Below, piece after piece: positions 49,391 to 59,895 of a stretch of DNA of 64,000 nt. A program made the translations under genes and the position numbers. The stretch comes from Musicola paradisiaca NCPPB 2511 (GTDB lineage Bacteria > Pseudomonadota > Gammaproteobacteria > Enterobacterales > Enterobacteriaceae). The notes beneath the pieces are model-generated. The model made no database searches. It was not told the origin of the DNA and worked only from the letters and a program-made list of their open reading frames with translations. Position 1 is the first letter of the stretch. The number at the start of each line of letters is the position of its first letter. The stretch is taken from assembly GCF_000400505.1 (NCBI RefSeq), contig NZ_CM001857.1, positions 3,778,390 through 3,842,389 of the forward strand, read 5' to 3'.

Positions 49391-51124
49391 TTACCCGGCG
49401 GTGATGCGGGCCAGCACTGCGCCCGCCTGCACCATCTCGCCTTGCGCCGCCAGCGGCTCCAGCTTGCCGCTACGGTGCGCCGTTACCGACGTTTCCATTT
49501 TCATCGCTTCCATCACGGCGATAACCTCCCCTTCCTGAACTTGTTCCCCGGCCTGACGTTGCCAGCACTGTAACAACCCGGAAATAGGCGCCAGGCAAGC
49601 GTGCGTATCCGTTGCGACGTCAGTAACCGCGGCAGAGATCGCCGCGCCGGAACGCAGATCCCCCCCTGAGAGCAGCCCGGCGGGAATGCCCAACTGATGA
49701 CGCCGTCCGTCCAGCTCGATAAAGGTGCGCACCATCTCCGGTTCGCTGCCCGGCAGCGGACGCGGCGCGATGGCGATGTCGGCGGCGAAATCGGTTTCAA
49801 TCCAGCGGGTATGCACCTTAAACCCCTCGGCCCCCGTAAAATCAGGGTGATCGACCACCGCCTGATGAAACGGCAGCACCGACGCCACGCCATCGATGCT
49901 GAACTCCGCCAAGGCACGCCGGGCGCGCGCCAGTGCAATCGCCCGCGTCGGGCCGCTGACGATAAGCTTGGCCATCAGCGAGTCAAACGCGCCGGGGATG
50001 GTCGAACCGGATTTCACGCCGCTATCAAGGCGAATACCCGGCCCGGCGGGCGGATCGAACCGCGTGACCGTACCTGGCGTCGGCAAAAAGCCGCGCCCGG
50101 CATCTTCCGCGTTGAGACGAAACTCAAACGCATGCCCGAGCGGTTCAGGCATCGCACTCAGCGTCAATGCGTGTCCTTCGGCGATGCGGAACTGTTCCAG
50201 CACCAAATCGATCCCGGTAGTCTCTTCAGTGACGGTGTGCTCCACCTGTAAGCGGGTATTCACTTCGAGGAAAGACAGACGCCCGTCGCGGCTCAACAGG
50301 AACTCCACCGTTCCGGCGCCGATGTAGCCCGCCGCCGCGCAGATATTCCGCGCCGCCAGTTCGATCTGCTCGCGCAGGCTGCCATTCAGGAACGGCGCCG
50401 GGGCCTCTTCCACCAGCTTCTGGTTACGGCGCTGCAGCGAACAGTCGCGGGTGCCCAGCACCACCACGTTGCCGTGCCGATCCGCCAGCACCTGCGCCTC
50501 GATATGGCGCGGCTTATCCAGAAACTGCTCAACAAAGCATTCACCGCGGCCAAAAGCGGTAATCGCCTCACGCACCGCCGAATCATACAGCTCCGCCACT
50601 TCATCCAGACGCCAGGCCACTTTCATACCGCGACCGCCGCCGCCGTAGGCCGCTTTGATGGCGATCGGCAAACCGTACTCGCGGGCAAACGCCACCACCT
50701 CGTCCGCGCTGCCGACCGGATCAGTCGTACCCGCTACCAGCGGCGCCCCCACCCGATGCGCCAGCTGGCGCGCTTTTACTTTATCGCCGAGCATATCGAT
50801 GCTTGCCGGATCCGGGCCGATCCACACCAGCCCCGCGTCCTGTACCGCACGGGCAAATTCAGCCCGCTCCGACAGGAAACCATACCCAGGATGCACTGCG
50901 TCTGCGCCGCTACGCTGCGCCACCGCGATGAGCCGTTCGATGTTCAGATAGGTTTCATCCGGGCGCTGCCCCGGTAATACCCAGGCCTCGTCCGCCAGCG
51001 ACACATGCAGGGCCTGGCTGTCGCTGTCGGCGTATACCGCCACCGATTGCAAACCATAGTCGCGACAAGCGCGGATGATGCGTACTGCGATTTCTCCGCG
51101 ATTGGCAATCAATACTTTTTTCAT
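49391..51124 (-). CDS. Biotin carboxylase with C-terminal biotin carrier domain
   Basis: 577 residues. Residues 1-445 are an ATP-grasp biotin carboxylase ([32 protein letters not shown] glycine loop; [15 protein letters not shown]). A linker follows and a biotinyl domain closes the protein with [11 protein letters not shown], Lys 542 being the biotinylation site. It is not the housekeeping AccC, which lacks the carrier. Placed between the fused PxpB-PxpC gene and DUF969, it probably supplies carboxybiotin to that protein, in the way the same modules are joined in urea carboxylase. That role is inference. Confidence 0.88.
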   Translation of the reverse strand: MKKVLIANRGEIAVRIIRACRDYGLQSVAVYADSDSQALHVSLADEAWVLPGQRPDETYLNIERLIAVAQRSGADAVHPGYGFLSERAEFARAVQDAGLVWIGPDPASIDMLGDKVKARQLAHRVGAPLVAGTTDPVGSADEVVAFAREYGLPIAIKAAYGGGGRGMKVAWRLDEVAELYDSAVREAITAFGRGECFVEQFLDKPRHIEAQVLADRHGNVVVLGTRDCSLQRRNQKLVEEAPAPFLNGSLREQIELAARNICAAAGYIGAGTVEFLLSRDGRLSFLEVNTRLQVEHTVTEETTGIDLVLEQFRIAEGHALTLSAMPEPLGHAFEFRLNAEDAGRGFLPTPGTVTRFDPPAGPGIRLDSGVKSGSTIPGAFDSLMAKLIVSGPTRAIALARARRALAEFSIDGVASVLPFHQAVVDHPDFTGAEGFKVHTRWIETDFAADIAIAPRPLPGSEPEMVRTFIELDGRRHQLGIPAGLLSGGDLRSGAAISAAVTDVATDTHACLAPISGLLQCWQRQAGEQVQEGEVIAVMEAMKMETSVTAHRSGKLEPLAAQGEMVQAGAVLARITAG

Positions 51125-51145
51125 CGTTGTTCTCAGTGTCCTGTG

Positions 51146-52756
51146 TCAGGCGGCACCGGCGTCGGCCGGCAACGTTAATGCAGAAAAAGACGTGACCGCC
51201 CGGAAGCGGATGCGGGCGTTGACCGGCAATTGCCCCAACAGATCAAGATGATAAGCGGCGACGCAGCCAATCACCGGATAGCCGCCGGTCAACGGATGGT
51301 CGACCGCGAACAGCACCGGCTGCCCGTTGGGCGGCACCTGAATCGACCCGGCGCAGGTGCCTTCGCTGGGCAGTTCGTGCAGTACCGTTCGCGCCAGCGG
51401 CGTATCGGCCTGCAAACGCAACCCAATGCGATCCGACAACAACGTCACCAGCCATTCCTGTTCGGTCAGCGCCTGCCAGGCCTCATCGGTGAACCAGTCG
51501 GTACGCGGGCCGGCCACCACATCCAGCGTGACCGTCTCCCCCGCTACCGGCAGCGTCACGTCGCCCTCGGCCGATAGTTCGACCGCCGTCAACCGCTCAG
51601 GCGCCGACACCGGCAAACGGGTTCCGGCCCGCAGCGGTTCAGGCCCCAGCCGCGCCAGCGTGTCGGTCGCCAGGCTACCCATGACTGGCGTCACGGCAAA
51701 ACCGCCGCGCACCGCCAGATAACTGCGTACACCGCTGGAGGGAATCCCGAGCGTCACGGTATCGCCGTCATCCAGCGCAATTGGCGTAAACGGACGGGCC
51801 TGCCATACCGCACCATCAGCGCGAGTGATGGTCACGGGGCAAGGCGCCCCCGCCAGCGCCATCACCGTATGGCCTTCCACCCGGAAAACCAGCCCGCCCT
51901 GTACGATTTCCAACACGGCGGTGCCCGGCGCGTTTCCCACCAAACGGTTGGCGCGGCGCATCGCGCCTTTATCCATAGCGCCGGATGCCGAAATCCCCTG
52001 CCCGGCCAAACCGGGGCGGCCGGCATCCTGCAACAGCGTTTGTAAACCGGCGGTTTTCACCACTAACGCACAACCGGTATCAAGTGGCGGATTATCCGCT
52101 GCTGCCGGCAGCGCATCCGGACGCCTCACGGACACCGGACGACGGCGGTTATCACAAAACGCCACCCGCGATCCCGGTTGCAGCAGCGCCGGAACATCGC
52201 GCGCCAGATCCCACATTTTCAGCGGCGTAGTACCAATTAGCTGCCAGCCGCCGGGGCTCTCCTGCGGGTAGACGCCGCTGAACAGACCGGCCAGCGCCAC
52301 CGCGCCGGCGGGAATACGCGGACGCGGGCTGCTGCGACGCGGTACGTTCAGGTTTTCCCCGCCGGACAGGTAGGCAAAACCGGGCGCGAAACCGGTAAAC
52401 GCCACCATATAATCGTTACCGGTATGGCGCGCGATCACCTCACTGACGCTGATACCCAGCAACTCCGCCACCTGCGGCAAATCTTCGCCTTGATAATCCA
52501 CCGGGATCATCACCCTTTCCCCCTGACGTGTGTCGCTACGGCCGAGATCGCAACCGGCGATCGCCTGCGCCAGCCGGGCAAAAGAGGTGGTGTGGGGATT
52601 GAAGCGCACCAGCAACGTGCGCGCCGCCGGGATCATCTCTTCGACCCCATCGGGCGTCGTGTAGCGCAGCGCGTCAAACAGCGACAGGGTTTCATTCAGA
52701 TCGCGCAGCTCCACCAGCAGCGCATTCAGGTTGACCGGAAGAAAGCGCATCATCAT
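51146..52756 (-). CDS. Fused 5-oxoprolinase subunits B and C (KipI-KipA)
   Basis: 536 residues joining two normally separate proteins. N-terminal half is PxpB/Kip[37 protein letters not shown] and [15 protein letters not shown]-terminal half, from about 230, is PxpC/Kip[19 protein letters not shown] and [18 protein letters not shown]. With PxpA they open 5-oxo-L-proline to glutamate using ATP. The fusion is also the carboxyltransferase layout seen in urea carboxylase. Start ATG 52756 overlaps the pxpA stop; ATG 52753 or 52750 are equally possible. Confidence 0.88.
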   Translation of the reverse strand: MMMRFLPVNLNALLVELRDLNETLSLFDALRYTTPDGVEEMIPAARTLLVRFNPHTTSFARLAQAIAGCDLGRSDTRQGERVMIPVDYQGEDLPQVAELLGISVSEVIARHTGNDYMVAFTGFAPGFAYLSGGENLNVPRRSSPRPRIPAGAVALAGLFSGVYPQESPGGWQLIGTTPLKMWDLARDVPALLQPGSRVAFCDNRRRPVSVRRPDALPAAADNPPLDTGCALVVKTAGLQTLLQDAGRPGLAGQGISASGAMDKGAMRRANRLVGNAPGTAVLEIVQGGLVFRVEGHTVMALAGAPCPVTITRADGAVWQARPFTPIALDDGDTVTLGIPSSGVRSYLAVRGGFAVTPVMGSLATDTLARLGPEPLRAGTRLPVSAPERLTAVELSAEGDVTLPVAGETVTLDVVAGPRTDWFTDEAWQALTEQEWLVTLLSDRIGLRLQADTPLARTVLHELPSEGTCAGSIQVPPNGQPVLFAVDHPLTGGYPVIGCVAAYHLDLLGQLPVNARIRFRAVTSFSALTLPADAGAA

Positions 52757-53520
52757 CGCCCCAAACGGCAAGGCGCGATGACAACGCCCGCCTGCGTCAG
52801 CGTCTGGCGGATTTGGCGCGCCATCGCCACCGCACCGGGACTATCGCCGTGCACGCACAACGACTGCGCCTCAATGCGCACTATCGAGCCGTCGATCGCT
52901 GCCACCGTGCCGGTAGTCACCAGTTGCAGCATGCGCTCGGCGACCAGTTGCGGATCATGCAGCACCGAGCCGGCCAACGAACGGGATACCAACGAGCCAT
53001 CCGCATGGTAGGCACGGTCGGCGAAGGCTTCGGCGACCGTGTGCAACCCGTGTTCGCGGGCCAACGTCAACAGCGGCGAACCCGCCAACCCGACCAGCGT
53101 CAACGTGGGGTCAATCGCGTTAAGCGCCTCAATCACCGCCAGCCCTTGACGGCGATCGGCGGCGATGGTGTTGTACAGCGCGCCGTGCGGTTTTACATAA
53201 CTCACCCGTCCGCCCACCGACGCCGCCAGCCCTTGCAGCGCGCCGATCTGATAGATAACGTCAGCCGTCAGTTCATCGCTGGCCACCTCCATGTTACGGC
53301 GCCCAAACCCGCTCAAATCCGGATAAGCGACATGCGCGCCGATAGCGACGCCACGCGCCACCGCTGCCCGTAACGTTGCGCGGATACCGGCCGGATCGCC
53401 GGCGTGAAAACCGCAGGCGATATTGGCGCTGGAGACGATATCCAGCATGGCGGCGTCATCACCCATCTTCCAGGCGCCGAAGCTTTCACCTAAATCACTG
53501 TTCAGATCGATCTGTTTCAT
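52753..53520 (-). CDS. pxpA: 5-oxoprolinase subunit A (LamB/YcsF family)
   Basis: 255 residues; [20 protein letters not shown] and [14 protein letters not shown] are the family signature, [12 protein letters not shown] the second conserved block. Cytoplasmic subunit that with PxpB and PxpC converts 5-oxoproline to glutamate with ATP. First gene of the leftward operon; overlaps the fused pxpBC gene by four bases. A GntR-type operator candidate lies 92 bases upstream of its ATG. Confidence 0.92.
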   Translation of the reverse strand: MKQIDLNSDLGESFGAWKMGDDAAMLDIVSSANIACGFHAGDPAGIRATLRAAVARGVAIGAHVAYPDLSGFGRRNMEVASDELTADVIYQIGALQGLAASVGGRVSYVKPHGALYNTIAADRRQGLAVIEALNAIDPTLTLVGLAGSPLLTLAREHGLHTVAEAFADRAYHADGSLVSRSLAGSVLHDPQLVAERMLQLVTTGTVAAIDGSIVRIEAQSLCVHGDSPGAVAMARQIRQTLTQAGVVIAPCRLGR

Positions 53521-53829
53521 TGCGCTGTCCTGTCCTCATTCATGCGTATGCTAAGCAAAATCAATGCCATTGCTCTGCAAAATGTATTTTTTGTTGATTT
53601 ATTAATTACAAATTGTTGAACAATATGCAACAGCCCTTCCCACGCGCCATGTCATGCACTGAACGCATGGCTAGGAACGACGGCAAATGCACCACAACAA
53701 GGCATGATGCGCACCAAAACCAGGCAACCCGGACATCCCCTCCGCCCTCAGCTTGCTGGTGCAGGTTGTTCTGTGTGAAGATGACCGCCAGCAGCGCTTA
53801 TGCATATCCAAGGGACCCAGCCTGACCCC
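53521..53829. promoter_or_regulatory. Divergent promoter region of pxpA and gntR
   Basis: 309 bases. AT-rich near pxpA, where TTGTAA and an AATACA-like box are suitably spaced on the minus strand (about 53606-53578). Nothing else recognised apart from the operator at 53612-53624. Confidence 0.5.
53612..53624. promoter_or_regulatory. Candidate GntR (FadR-type) operator
   Basis: ATTGTTGAACAAT is a perfect dyad and contains TTGTTGAACAA, which fits the FadR-subfamily pattern TNGTNNNACNA. It overlaps the likely -35 region of pxpA and lies between the operon and the gntR gene. Confidence 0.55.
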
Positions 53830-54498
53830 ATGACGACAAAAAAAGAGACCGCCGAGTCACCCCGTACCCTGAACGACAGCGTCGCCGAAACCCTCCGTAA
53901 CCGTATAACCCTTGGCGAATTTCACCCTGGGCAGCGCTTGTCAGAAGCGGCGCTCAGCGAAAGCCTGGCCATCTCCCGCAACACGCTGCGGGAAGTGTTC
54001 CGCCTGCTGACGCAGGAAGGGCTGCTCCGCTATGAACCCAATCGGGGCGTCTTTGTCGCAACGCCGGACATGTCCTCCATCATCGATATCTATCGCGTGC
54101 GACGCATTATCGAATGCCAGGCGTTGGCTAAGGCTTATCCGATGCACCCGGCGGTCAAAACCATGCGGGCTGCCATCGAGCGGGCGCGTCAGTGTTGCGA
54201 ACAGCGCGACTGGATGGGCGTCGGCACCGCCAACATGGCGTTCCACACCGCAATCGTCGAACTGGCGGATAGCAAACGCCTCAGCACTTTTTATCGCCAT
54301 GTCTCCGCCGAACTGCGGCTGGCGTTCGGCCTGCTGGACGATCCCGAGCACCTGTATGTGCCCTATATCGACATGAACGCCCATATTTTGTCGTTGCTGG
54401 AAGCAGGCGATACACAAGAAGCCGCCGACACGCTGGAAAGCTATCTCGATCAGTCGCAACGGGTGATTTTGGCGTACTGGTCGCGCCGCACGGAATAA
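53830..54498 (+). CDS. GntR-family regulator, FadR subfamily (FCD domain)
   Basis: 222 residues. N-terminal winged helix (RLSEAALSESLAISRNTLRE, EGLLRYEPNRGVFVATP) and C-terminal all-helical FCD ligand domain with metal-site His residues in NMAFHTAIVELADS and DMNAHILSLLEAGD. Divergent from pxpA, so it probably represses the oxoprolinase operon until its ligand appears. The start could also be ATG 53800; neither has a good ribosome binding site. Confidence 0.88.
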   Translation: MTTKKETAESPRTLNDSVAETLRNRITLGEFHPGQRLSEAALSESLAISRNTLREVFRLLTQEGLLRYEPNRGVFVATPDMSSIIDIYRVRRIIECQALAKAYPMHPAVKTMRAAIERARQCCEQRDWMGVGTANMAFHTAIVELADSKRLSTFYRHVSAELRLAFGLLDDPEHLYVPYIDMNAHILSLLEAGDTQEAADTLESYLDQSQRVILAYWSRRTE

Positions 54499-54542
54499 CC
54501 ACAGCACGCAACCAGCGCCGTTCGAAAAAACAGCAGGACAGG

Positions 54543-54572
54543 AAAAAATTCACCCGCCGGGCGGCGGGTGAA
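54543..54572 (-). terminator. Intrinsic terminator of lysS
   Basis: Ten-bp stem TTCACCCGCC / GGCGGGTGAA with a four-base loop; on the minus strand it ends in TTTTTT. Confidence 0.88.
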
Positions 54573-54583
54573 GTGGGAAAGGT

Positions 54584-56101
54584 TTATTTCTGCGGACGCA
54601 TGGCCGGGAACAGAATCACATCACGGATGGTGTGGCTGTTGGTGAACAACATCACCAGACGGTCAATACCGATACCCAGACCGGCCGTCGGCGGCAGGCC
54701 GTGCTCCAGCGCAGTGACGTAGTCTTCGTCGTAGAACATCGCTTCGTCATCGCCGGCGTCTTTCGCCGCCACCTGATCCTGGAAGCGTTGCGCCTGATCT
54801 TCCGCATCGTTCAGCTCGGAGAAACCGTTGCCGATTTCACGTCCGCCGATGAAGAATTCAAAGCGGTCGGTGATTTCCGGGTTAATGTCATTGCGACGCG
54901 CCAGCGGAGAGACTTCCGCCGGGTATTCGGTGATGAAGGTCGGCTGAATCAAGTGCGCTTCCGCCACGTCTTCGAAGATCTCGGTCACGATACGGCCCAG
55001 ACCCCAGCTCTTCTCCACCTTGACGCCGATGGATTCGGCGATGGCTTTCGCCGCGTCGAAGCTGTCCAGATCCGCCAGGTTGGTTTCCGGGCGGTATTTC
55101 TTGATCGCCTCGCGCATGGTCAGCTTCTCGAACGGTTTGCCGAAGTCAAACGTCTGGTCGCCATACGGCACTTCGGTAGTCCCCAGCACGTCCTGCGCCA
55201 GCGTGCGGAACAGCGACTCGGTCAGCTCGATCAGATCTTTGTAGTCCGCATACGCCATATAGAGTTCCATCATGGTGAACTCAGGGTTGTGACGCGGGGA
55301 TACGCCTTCGTTACGGAAGTTACGGTTGATCTCGAACACGCGCTCAAAACCGCCCACCACCAAACGCTTCAGGTACAGCTCCGGCGCGATACGCAGATAC
55401 ATATCAATATCCAGCGCATTGTGGTGCGTGATGAACGGACGGGCCGAGGCCCCGCCGGGGATCACCTGCATCATCGGGGTTTCCACTTCCATGAAGTCGC
55501 GACCCACCATGAACTGGCGAATACCGGCCAAAATCTGCGAACGCACGCGGAATGTCTGGCGAGAGTCGTCGTTGGCGATCAAATCCAGATAACGCTGACG
55601 ATAGCGGGTTTCCTGATCTGCCAGGCCATGGAATTTATCCGGCAGCGGACGCAGCGCTTTGGTCAGCAGACGCAGCTCGGTGCAGTGGATGGAAAGCTCG
55701 CCGGTCTTGGTTTTGAACAGCTTGCCGCGCGCGCCGAGGATATCCCCCAGATCCCACTTTTTGAACTGTTCGTTGTAGACGCCTTCCGGCAGATCATCGC
55801 GGGAAACGTAAAGCTGAATGCGACCGCCCACGTCCTGCAGGGTAACGAAAGAGGCTTTGCCCATGATACGGCGGGTCATCATACGGCCAGCCACGGTCAC
55901 TTCCAGACCCAGCGCTTCCAGCTCGTCGTTGTCTTTAGCGTCGTAGCCGGCGTGCAGCCGATCGGACGTACTGTCGCGGCGGAAATCGTTCGGGAACGCC
56001 ACACCGTGTTCACGCAACGCCGCCAGTTTTTCGCGCCGCGTTCTGAGTTCGTTATTAAGATCCTGCGCCTGTTCGGCACCCTGATTTTGTGGTTCAGACA
56101 T
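54584..56101 (-). CDS. lysS: Lysyl-tRNA synthetase (class II)
   Basis: Charges tRNA-Lys in the cytoplasm. 505 residues, as in E. coli. N-terminal OB-fold anticodon domain (about 65-150, [20 protein letters not shown]), then class II motif 2 ([20 protein letters not shown]) and motif 3 ([15 protein letters not shown]). Nine bases after prfB, the normal enteric operon. Confidence 0.97.
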   Translation of the reverse strand: MSEPQNQGAEQAQDLNNELRTRREKLAALREHGVAFPNDFRRDSTSDRLHAGYDAKDNDELEALGLEVTVAGRMMTRRIMGKASFVTLQDVGGRIQLYVSRDDLPEGVYNEQFKKWDLGDILGARGKLFKTKTGELSIHCTELRLLTKALRPLPDKFHGLADQETRYRQRYLDLIANDDSRQTFRVRSQILAGIRQFMVGRDFMEVETPMMQVIPGGASARPFITHHNALDIDMYLRIAPELYLKRLVVGGFERVFEINRNFRNEGVSPRHNPEFTMMELYMAYADYKDLIELTESLFRTLAQDVLGTTEVPYGDQTFDFGKPFEKLTMREAIKKYRPETNLADLDSFDAAKAIAESIGVKVEKSWGLGRIVTEIFEDVAEAHLIQPTFITEYPAEVSPLARRNDINPEITDRFEFFIGGREIGNGFSELNDAEDQAQRFQDQVAAKDAGDDEAMFYDEDYVTALEHGLPPTAGLGIGIDRLVMLFTNSHTIRDVILFPAMRPQK

Positions 56102-56110
56102 GTGGATTCC

Positions 56111-57209
56111 TTATAAACCCGCTTTCAAGCTTGCTTCAATGAATTTGTCCAGATCGCCATCCAGCACCGACTGGGTGTTGCGTGTTTCCACCCCGGTACG
56201 CAGATCCTTGATGCGGGAGTCATCCAGCACGTAGGAACGGATCTGGCTCCCCCAGCCGATATCGGACTTGTTGTCTTCCATCGCCTGTTTCTCGGCATTT
56301 TTCTTTTGCAGTTCAAACTCGTACAGTTTGGCTTTCAACTGTCTCATCGCCTGATCTTTGTTCTTATGCTGAGAGCGGTCATTCTGACACTGGGTCACGA
56401 TATTGGTCGGAATATGGGTAATACGCACTGCGGATTCGGTACGGTTAACGTGCTGGCCACCGGCGCCCGATGCGCGGTACACGTCGATGCGCAGATCGGC
56501 GGGGTTAATCTCGATATCGATATCGTCATCCACTTCCGGGTAAACAAACGCGGAACTGAACGAGGTATGGCGGCGACCGCCGGAATCGAACGGGCTTTTA
56601 CGCACCAACCGATGTACGCCGGTTTCGGTACGCAGCCAGCCGTAGGCATATTCGCCGACCACTTTGATAGTAGCGGATTTGATGCCGGCCACTTCGCCTT
56701 CCGACTCTTCGATAACTTCGGTCTTGAAGCCTTTGCTTTCGGCCCAGCGCAAATACATGCGCAGCAGCATGCTGGCCCAGTCTTGCGCCTCGGTGCCGCC
56801 GGAGCCGGCCTGCAAGTCGATGTAGCAATCGGCGCTGTCGTATTCGCCGGAAAACATGCGGCGGAATTCCAGCTGGCCGAGTTTATTCTCCAGCTGATCC
56901 AGCTCGATGATGGTTTCGTTGAAAGTCTCTTCGTCGTCTTCCTCTACCGCCAGATCCAGCAGACCGGTGACATCCTCCAGCCCCTGATTCATCTGCTCGA
57001 TAGTATCGACGATCATTTCAAGCGAGGAACGCTCTTTGCCCAGCGCCTGCGCGCGATCGGGTTCGTTCCAGACGTCGGGCTGTTCCAGCTCGGCGTTGAC
57101 CTCTTCCAGACGCTCTTTCTTAGCGTCGTAGTCAAAGATACCCCCTCAGAACAGCTGTCCGGTCAGACAGGTCCTGAATGCGGTTTTTTACCGGGTTAAT
57201 TTCAAACAT
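56111..57209 (-). CDS. prfB: Peptide chain release factor 2, with programmed +1 frameshift
   Basis: Recognises UAA and UGA stop codons. The gene is joined as complement of 57135-57209 (25 codons, ATG TTT GAA ATT ...) and 56111-57133. At the joint AGGGGGTATCTTTGAC carries the internal Shine-Dalgarno AGGGGG, the slip codon CTT and the in-frame TGA (57134-57132); skipping one T restores frame, giving 365 residues as in E. coli. The GGQ catalytic motif is in [14 protein letters not shown]. Low RF2 lets the frameshift occur, so the protein controls its own synthesis. Confidence 0.97.
57131..57147 (-). other. RF2 programmed +1 frameshift site
   Basis: Minus strand reads AGGGGGTATCTTTGAC: a Shine-Dalgarno-like AGGGGG three bases before CTT TGA C, the conserved autoregulatory element of bacterial prfB. 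Confidence 0.97.
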
Positions 57210-57342
57210 GATTTTCGTTCTTTATGGTTGGTCATAGATGGCAAAACAGATTCAAACCGCGCATTGTAGCGGATTAACACCGTGGTTTATAGCCGTTTGC
57301 CGCTAATTCGGCCGAAGGCGCCCCGATTCAGGTTGGCCGCCG

Positions 57343-59085
57343 TTACAGCGGCCAAAGATGCTCGATCAACAGTTGCACCGAACGCTTGCCGCGATACTCA
57401 TTGATCTCCAGCCGGTACACCATTTCCACTTCTTTAATACTCGGATCAGGCCAGGTGGCGGTATCGACATTAAACGCGATGCCATCTAACAACGGCACCT
57501 GTCCGGTTCCGCCGATGGGTTCAAACAGCGCTTTCAAATGGCGCTCTTTTAACAAACGGGGCTTCAGAATACGAAAGCGGCCGTCAAAGGCCGGTTCCGG
57601 AAACGACTGCCCCCACGGCCCGGCTTCCCGCAGCATTTCCGCCGTTCCCAGCGTCAATTCCGGCGCGGCCAACTCGCCATCAGACCAGATAACCCCTTCA
57701 AGATGCGAGGCATCCAGCCACTCGCTCACCAGTTCGCCGAACCGCGCGCGAAACCGGTCAAACTGGTGCGCTTCCAGCGACAACCCGGCAGCCATGGCAT
57801 GCCCGCCGAATTTCAGCATCATCCCCGGATGAAGGGTGTCCAGGCGCTCCAGCGCATCCCGCAAATGCAAACCGGGAATCGAGCGACCGGATCCTTTCAG
57901 AACACCGTCGCCCGCCGGCGCGAACGCAATCACCGGGCGATGAAAACGCTCCTTGAGGCGCGAAGCCAGAATACCCACCACGCCCTGATGCCATTCCGGG
58001 TGGTACATCGCCACCCCTGACGGCAATGTCGTCTGGCTGCGCTCCAACTGTTCGCACAGCTGCAACGCTTCCACCTGCATGCCCTGCTCGATTTCCCGCC
58101 GCGTCTGGTTTAACGCATCCAGTTCGCTGGCCAGCATGCGCGCCTGTACGATGTCATCACACAGCAGCAGCGCCACGCCGACCGACATATCATCCAGTCG
58201 CCCGGCGGCATTAAGGCGCGGCCCCAGCGCAAAACCGAGATCGCTCGCCGCCAGTTGCGCAGCGTCGCGGTTGGAGACCTCCAGCAACGCGCGAATCCCC
58301 GCGCGACACTTACCGGCCCGGATACGGCTTAACCCCTGCGCCACCAGAATACGGTTGTTGGCATCCAGCGGCACCACATCCGCCACCGTGCCCAGCGCCA
58401 CCAGATCCAGCAGTTCCGTTAGATTAGGAACAGCAAGATTGCGTTGCGCAAACCAGCCGCTGTCGCGCAGACGCACAAACAACGCCATCATCAGATAGAA
58501 CGCGACGCCGACGCCCGCCAGCGACTTGGAAGGAAAGGCGCAATCCGCCAGATTCGGGTTAATCATCGCGTCCGCCGACGGCAGGGTTTCCCCCGGCAGA
58601 TGGTGGTCAGTCACCAGCACCCGGATGCCGCGCTGGTGCGCGTCGTCGACCCCGGCGTGGGAAGAGATACCGTTATCGACAGTCACGATCAGATCTGCGC
58701 CTTTGGCCGCCGCCTGCACCACCACCTCCGGGCTCAGACCGTAGCCGTCTTCGAAGCGGTTCGGCACCAGATACTGTACCTGATCGCACCCCATCGCCCG
58801 CAGCGCCAGCACCGTCAACGCGGTACTGGTGGCGCCGTCAGCGTCAAAATCGCCCACCACGACAACGCGCAGCCGCTCGGCCAACGCCTGGCACAATAAA
58901 TCTACCGCCGTCCCGATACCGGTCAGTTGGCGATAATCCAGCAACCCGCGCAGGCTGCGATCCAGTTCCTGCGGGTCTTTCACCCCGCGTAACGCATAAA
59001 GACGCCGCAACAGCGGCGGCAGCGTGTCCGGCAAATCGCCGTGTTCCACCGCCGGACGGCGGCGAAGTTGAGTTACTACATTCAC
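57343..59085 (-). CDS. recJ: Single-stranded-DNA 5'-3' exonuclease
   Basis: 580 residues, close to E. coli RecJ (577). DHH superfamily motifs: VVVGDFDADGATSTALTVLA (motif I), VDNGISSHAGVDDAHQRG and VTDHHLPGETLPSADAMINP (motif III with DHH), then the DHHA1 domain with FGGHAMAAGLSLEAHQF. Acts in recombination and mismatch repair. Six bases downstream of dsbC and before prfB, as in E. coli. Confidence 0.96.
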   Translation of the reverse strand: MNVVTQLRRRPAVEHGDLPDTLPPLLRRLYALRGVKDPQELDRSLRGLLDYRQLTGIGTAVDLLCQALAERLRVVVVGDFDADGATSTALTVLALRAMGCDQVQYLVPNRFEDGYGLSPEVVVQAAAKGADLIVTVDNGISSHAGVDDAHQRGIRVLVTDHHLPGETLPSADAMINPNLADCAFPSKSLAGVGVAFYLMMALFVRLRDSGWFAQRNLAVPNLTELLDLVALGTVADVVPLDANNRILVAQGLSRIRAGKCRAGIRALLEVSNRDAAQLAASDLGFALGPRLNAAGRLDDMSVGVALLLCDDIVQARMLASELDALNQTRREIEQGMQVEALQLCEQLERSQTTLPSGVAMYHPEWHQGVVGILASRLKERFHRPVIAFAPAGDGVLKGSGRSIPGLHLRDALERLDTLHPGMMLKFGGHAMAAGLSLEAHQFDRFRARFGELVSEWLDASHLEGVIWSDGELAAPELTLGTAEMLREAGPWGQSFPEPAFDGRFRILKPRLLKERHLKALFEPIGGTGQVPLLDGIAFNVDTATWPDPSIKEVEMVYRLEINEYRGKRSVQLLIEHLWPL

Positions 59086-59091
59086 TGAGAC

Positions 59092-59811
59092 TTAACCACC
59101 CGATTTCTGCGACGCCCGATGCGCCTCCAGCATAGCCATCATCTCTTTCGGATCCTGATACCCCGGCACCACCGTACCGTCATCCAGCACGATCGCCGGC
59201 GTGCCCTGGACGCCGAACAGAATACCCAACTGATAATGGGGCGCGATGGCAGTTTTACAGGTGGCCGGCGAAATCTCATCGCCTTTCATCGCCGCGTCGA
59301 ACGCCTTGTTGCGATCCGCCACGCACCAGATGGACTGCATGTCTTTCTCCGCCTGCGAGTTCAGCCCCTGACGCGGAAACGCCAGATAACGCACGGTAAT
59401 GCCCAGCGCGTTATAGTCTTTCATCTGCTCATGCAGCTTGTGACAGTAGCCGCAGATGATATCGGTAAATACCGTGATCACATGTTTCTCCTTCGCGGCT
59501 TTGTACACGATCATCTGATCTTTGAGTGCTTCCATCTTGTTCATCAGGATACCGTTGGTGACGTTAACCGGTGTTTTACCGCCGACATCGTACAACGGCC
59601 CCTGCAACAGATGCTTGCCGTCCTCGGTGATGTACAGCACGCCGCTTTCCGTCAACAGCGTTTTCATCCCCGCGACCGGCGCCGGCTGGATCTCGGCGTT
59701 TTGCAAGCCGAGACGGCTCAGCGTTTGTTTGATGGCTGCGTCATCCGCCTGAGCAACGCCGCCGCTCATCATCGCCGTCAGTACCGCCAGCAGTAATACC
59801 TGTTTCTTCAT
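59092..59811 (-). CDS. dsbC: Periplasmic protein disulfide isomerase
   Basis: 240 residues from ATG 59811, which has AGGAT eight bases ahead. Signal peptide MKKQVLLLAVLTAMMSGGVA then QA|DD. Dimerisation domain to about residue 80, thioredoxin fold after it with CGYC at 120-123 and the second Cys pair further on (SIWCVADRN, PATCKTAI). Reshuffles wrong disulfides; kept reduced by DsbD. Operon with recJ. Confidence 0.95.
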   Translation of the reverse strand: MKKQVLLLAVLTAMMSGGVAQADDAAIKQTLSRLGLQNAEIQPAPVAGMKTLLTESGVLYITEDGKHLLQGPLYDVGGKTPVNVTNGILMNKMEALKDQMIVYKAAKEKHVITVFTDIICGYCHKLHEQMKDYNALGITVRYLAFPRQGLNSQAEKDMQSIWCVADRNKAFDAAMKGDEISPATCKTAIAPHYQLGILFGVQGTPAIVLDDGTVVPGYQDPKEMMAMLEAHRASQKSGG

Positions 59812-59895
59812 CGATAAAATCCTGTTTTGAGGGCGACTGCCCATGGCCATCCATCACGAACGGCCCTGTCGCCATAATCCTGCACGCCACCAGCC

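Noticed and set aside
54632..56116. 494-codon plus-strand frame opposite lysS
   Set aside because: Antisense shadow of a conserved gene with no features of its own.
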